64,000 nucleotides of DNA from Actibacterium pelagium (GTDB taxonomy: Bacteria; Pseudomonadota; Alphaproteobacteria; Rhodobacterales; Rhodobacteraceae), in assembly GCF_002285415.1 (NCBI RefSeq), contig NZ_NSBU01000006.1:356001-420000 (forward strand). Reading direction: 5' to 3'. Below the pieces are notes generated by a model. That model worked only from the letters and a program-made list of their open reading frames with translations. It made no database searches and had not been told where the DNA came from. Shown piece by piece: positions 62,343 through 64,000 of the stretch (positions within the stretch are counted from its first letter, which is position 1; the number at the start of each line of letters is the position of its first letter). The position numbers and the translations under genes are program-made.

Positions 62343-62700
62343 TATGGAACAGAAAGACCCAGAACTGGAAGCCTTCTTCGAGGCTGGACGTGCCGAGGCG
62401 CCAGTGCCTTCGGACGACTTGATCGCGCGCATTCTTGCGGATGCCGAGGCTGCGCCGGTTTCGGCTGCGCCAACGGTTTCTTCCAGCGGTGGGGTGTTTG
62501 GGGCGTTGTCCTCTATCTGGGCCGAGATGGGCGGCTGGAAGACAACCATCGGTCTGGGCTTTGCCGGGTTGGTCGGGGTGTACATTGGGTATAGTGATCC
62601 AACCGTGACGGACACGACGGCGTCGCTGTTTGTGGGGGGCTATAGTTATGATGTCTCTGATCTGGCGCTGACCGCCAGCGATCTTTGGGCAGAGGGGTAA
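62335..62700 (+). CDS. Single-TM protein, likely anti-sigma factor
   Basis: Protein of 121 residues. About 60 acidic cytosolic residues (with PSDDLIARILADAEAAP) are followed by a TM helix (about 70-87, GLGFAGLVGVYIGY) and a short outer tail. The size and place fit a CnrY-type anti-sigma factor that holds the ECF sigma at the membrane. No zinc-binding anti-sigma motif is visible. It overlaps the sigma gene by 8 nt and ends 2 nt before the next gene. Confidence 0.75.
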   Translation: MTDMEQKDPELEAFFEAGRAEAPVPSDDLIARILADAEAAPVSAAPTVSSSGGVFGALSSIWAEMGGWKTTIGLGFAGLVGVYIGYSDPTVTDTTASLFVGGYSYDVSDLALTASDLWAEG

Positions 62701-62702
62701 TC

Positions 62703-63227
62703 ATGTCGGACGCTACTCCAAATCCGCGATCTTCGCGCCGCAGCTGGCTGCGAATTGCGCTTTTGATCTCGTTGATCCTGAACCTGCTTTTCGTCGGTCT
62801 TGTTCTTGGTGCCGCGGCGGGTAAGCGTCGGGTTGACGCCAATATCGGATTGCCGGACGAACGTGTGCTATCGCAGCTTGGGCCCTATGGTCGTGCTTTG
62901 CCGGCCGAACACCGAAAAGCCTTGGCAGAAGAGCTGCGCCCCAAACCCGGTGACGCGCGCAAAACACGCAAAGAGTTGCGCGATGGGTTTCAGCAATATC
63001 TAACCCTTCTTCGGGCCGAGACATTCGACGTTCAGGCTGTCTCTGATCTTTTGACTGCGCAGCAGAAACTAGTTTCGGGGCGTGCGACCGCGGGACGCGA
63101 GGCGTTGCTCCAGCGATTGGCGGGTATGAGTGCAGAAGATCGCAAGGCTTATGCGGATTCCCTGCAAAAGGTTCTGCGCCGTGGCCCGGGACGAGATCGC
63201 GCTCCGTCTTATGAAAAACGCCCTTAA
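62703..63227 (+). CDS. Periplasmic CnrX/ZraP-like heavy-metal sensor-type protein
   Basis: Protein of 174 residues. One N-terminal TM anchor (about 21-43) is followed by a helical periplasmic domain rich in Arg, Leu and Gln of the heavy-metal-resistance/ZraP/CnrX group. His and Cys ligands are few, so the signal may not be a classic metal. It closes the sigma/anti-sigma unit. The frame opens at 62685, but the ATG at 62703 follows AGAGGGG. A release of the sigma factor by this sensor is an inference from the CnrYXH model. Confidence 0.8.
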   Translation: MSDATPNPRSSRRSWLRIALLISLILNLLFVGLVLGAAAGKRRVDANIGLPDERVLSQLGPYGRALPAEHRKALAEELRPKPGDARKTRKELRDGFQQYLTLLRAETFDVQAVSDLLTAQQKLVSGRATAGREALLQRLAGMSAEDRKAYADSLQKVLRRGPGRDRAPSYEKRP

Positions 63228-63297
63228 AGACCTACAGTTATGGTTGAGACATCTCTTTGCGCCGGGTAAAACTTTCTGACGCAGAGGGAGGAACTGC

Positions 63298-63576
63298 ATG
63301 ACAGGAGAGCAGGCTGAAACCATCGCCCTTAAGGCCTTGGCTTGGTTGGCGGCAGAGGATGATCTACTGCCGGTTTTCATGGGCTCAACCGGTGTTGCGC
63401 AGTCTGATCTGGCAGAGCGGGCTGCAGAGCCAGAGTTTCTGGTCTCTGTTCTGGACTTCCTGACAATGGATGACCGGTGGGTTGTCGCCTTCTGTGACCG
63501 TCAGGGACTGCCCTACGAAACGCCTTTGCAGGCCAAGATGGCGTTGCCCGGCGGCGCGCAGACGCATTGGACCTGA
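63298..63576 (+). CDS. DUF3572-family protein
   Basis: Small acidic protein of 92 residues. The helical segment TIALKALAWLAAEDDLLPVFM is typical of DUF3572, found across alphaproteobacteria with unknown function. GAGGGAGG precedes the ATG. A HAD phosphatase gene follows after 11 nt, so they are likely co-transcribed. Confidence 0.85.
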   Translation: MTGEQAETIALKALAWLAAEDDLLPVFMGSTGVAQSDLAERAAEPEFLVSVLDFLTMDDRWVVAFCDRQGLPYETPLQAKMALPGGAQTHWT

Positions 63577-63587
63577 GGGGGCAGGGC

Positions 63588-64000
63588 GTGTCGCAAGCCA
63601 GTTTTAATGGGGCACCTGTTTCCGGGATTATCTTTGACAAGGATGGGACCTTGTTCGATTTCCGGGCGACATGGACCGCTTGGGTTCAAAGCTTTCTGGC
63701 GGAGCTGACCGACGGCGATCCCACACGGGCACATTCGCTTGGACAACAAATCGGGTTTGATACGCGATCCAGTGAATATCATCCGCAAAGCCCTGTTGTT
63801 GCCGGCAGTGCCGTCGAAATAGCCGAGCTTTTGTTGTCCGAGTTGCCGGGGCACGACTTTGAGGGTCTGTTGGCTCATATGAATTATGCAGCCGCCCGGG
63901 CCCCGATGGCCGAGGCCGCGCCTTTGGCACCTACTCTTACCCGGTTGACTGACATGGGCATCCGGCTTGGCGTCGCAACCAATGACGCAGAGTATCCGGC
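63588..64000 (+). CDS. HAD-family hydrolase, phosphoglycolate phosphatase-like (cut by window end)
   Basis: The first 137 codons of an open frame that runs off the window. HAD motif I FDKDGT has the catalytic Asp17 and Asp19, and motif II is GVATND near the edge. It fits the Gph/phosphoglycolate phosphatase group. The GTG start is preceded by GAGGGGG. The C-terminal half with motifs III and IV is not visible. Confidence 0.87.
   Translation, partial: MSQASFNGAPVSGIIFDKDGTLFDFRATWTAWVQSFLAELTDGDPTRAHSLGQQIGFDTRSSEYHPQSPVVAGSAVEIAELLLSELPGHDFEGLLAHMNYAAARAPMAEAAPLAPTLTRLTDMGIRLGVATNDAEYP

Noticed and set aside
1..64000. CRISPR arrays, insertion sequences, rRNA genes
   Set aside because: I saw no regularly spaced repeats, no transposase frame with terminal inverted repeats, and no rRNA-like stretch.

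Overview
The window is a stretch of chromosome with about 55 protein genes, high in GC except for one islet. It most likely comes from a marine alphaproteobacterium of the Rhodobacteraceae (Roseobacter group). Reasons: the tilS-ftsH start, a Tad/Cpa pilus locus, a SAM-II riboswitch before metZ, hemP under a TGA-N9-TCA palindrome, FolE2 in place of FolE, and DUF3572/DUF983 genes. The species cannot be fixed from the sequence alone. I see no insertion sequence, prophage, CRISPR array or rRNA operon.

Layout. 1-6342: possible cpoB/ybgF tail, tilS, ftsH, then the one-carbon pair fhs and folD with a structured 235-nt spacer. 6345-10237 (minus): a PlsC-like acyltransferase that lacks its catalytic His, then lhr and pdeM, a DNA-repair pair that is normally linked to an ATP-dependent ligase. 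10287-22381 (minus): a Tad pilus locus with an AAA+ ATPase, cpaA, two TPR lipoproteins, tadC, tadB, cpaF, cpaE, an OmpA lipoprotein, cpaC, cpaB and two Flp-type pilins, flanked by a divergent lytic transglycosylase. 23595-32350: ftsY-EamA-yciB, a GST, metZ behind a SAM-II riboswitch, folE2, trkH and cspA. 33283-35802 (minus): a complete four-gene bufferin operon (bufA-bufB-bufC-doxX), a recently recognised copper-binding RiPP system. 36191-44979: thrS, valS, an orphan form II CoxL-like subunit and a DUF2235 hydrolase. 44976-50924: a thioesterase, metF and metR (divergent), cysK, suhB, a rhomboid protease and a TPR protein. 50991-53005: tRNA-Leu(UAA) followed by a low-GC islet (sulfotransferase plus GT25 glycosyltransferase) that ends in a near copy of the tRNA 3' end. 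53008-60931: crotonase, metG, an MFS transporter, the iron-type unit hemP plus an unknown partner, an aldo/keto reductase, an EamA transporter, Nudix and DUF983. 61142-64000: an EF-hand protein, an ECF sigma factor with a likely membrane anti-sigma and a CnrX/ZraP-like sensor, DUF3572, and a HAD phosphatase cut by the window edge.

Many genes join in methionine, SAM and folate metabolism (fhs, folD, metZ, metF, metR, metG, cysK, folE2), two of them with visible control elements. The best candidates for less-described biology are the bufferin operon and its upstream palindromes, the EF-hand/ECF/CnrX-like locus, the hemP partner, the His-less acyltransferase and the tRNA-Leu islet.
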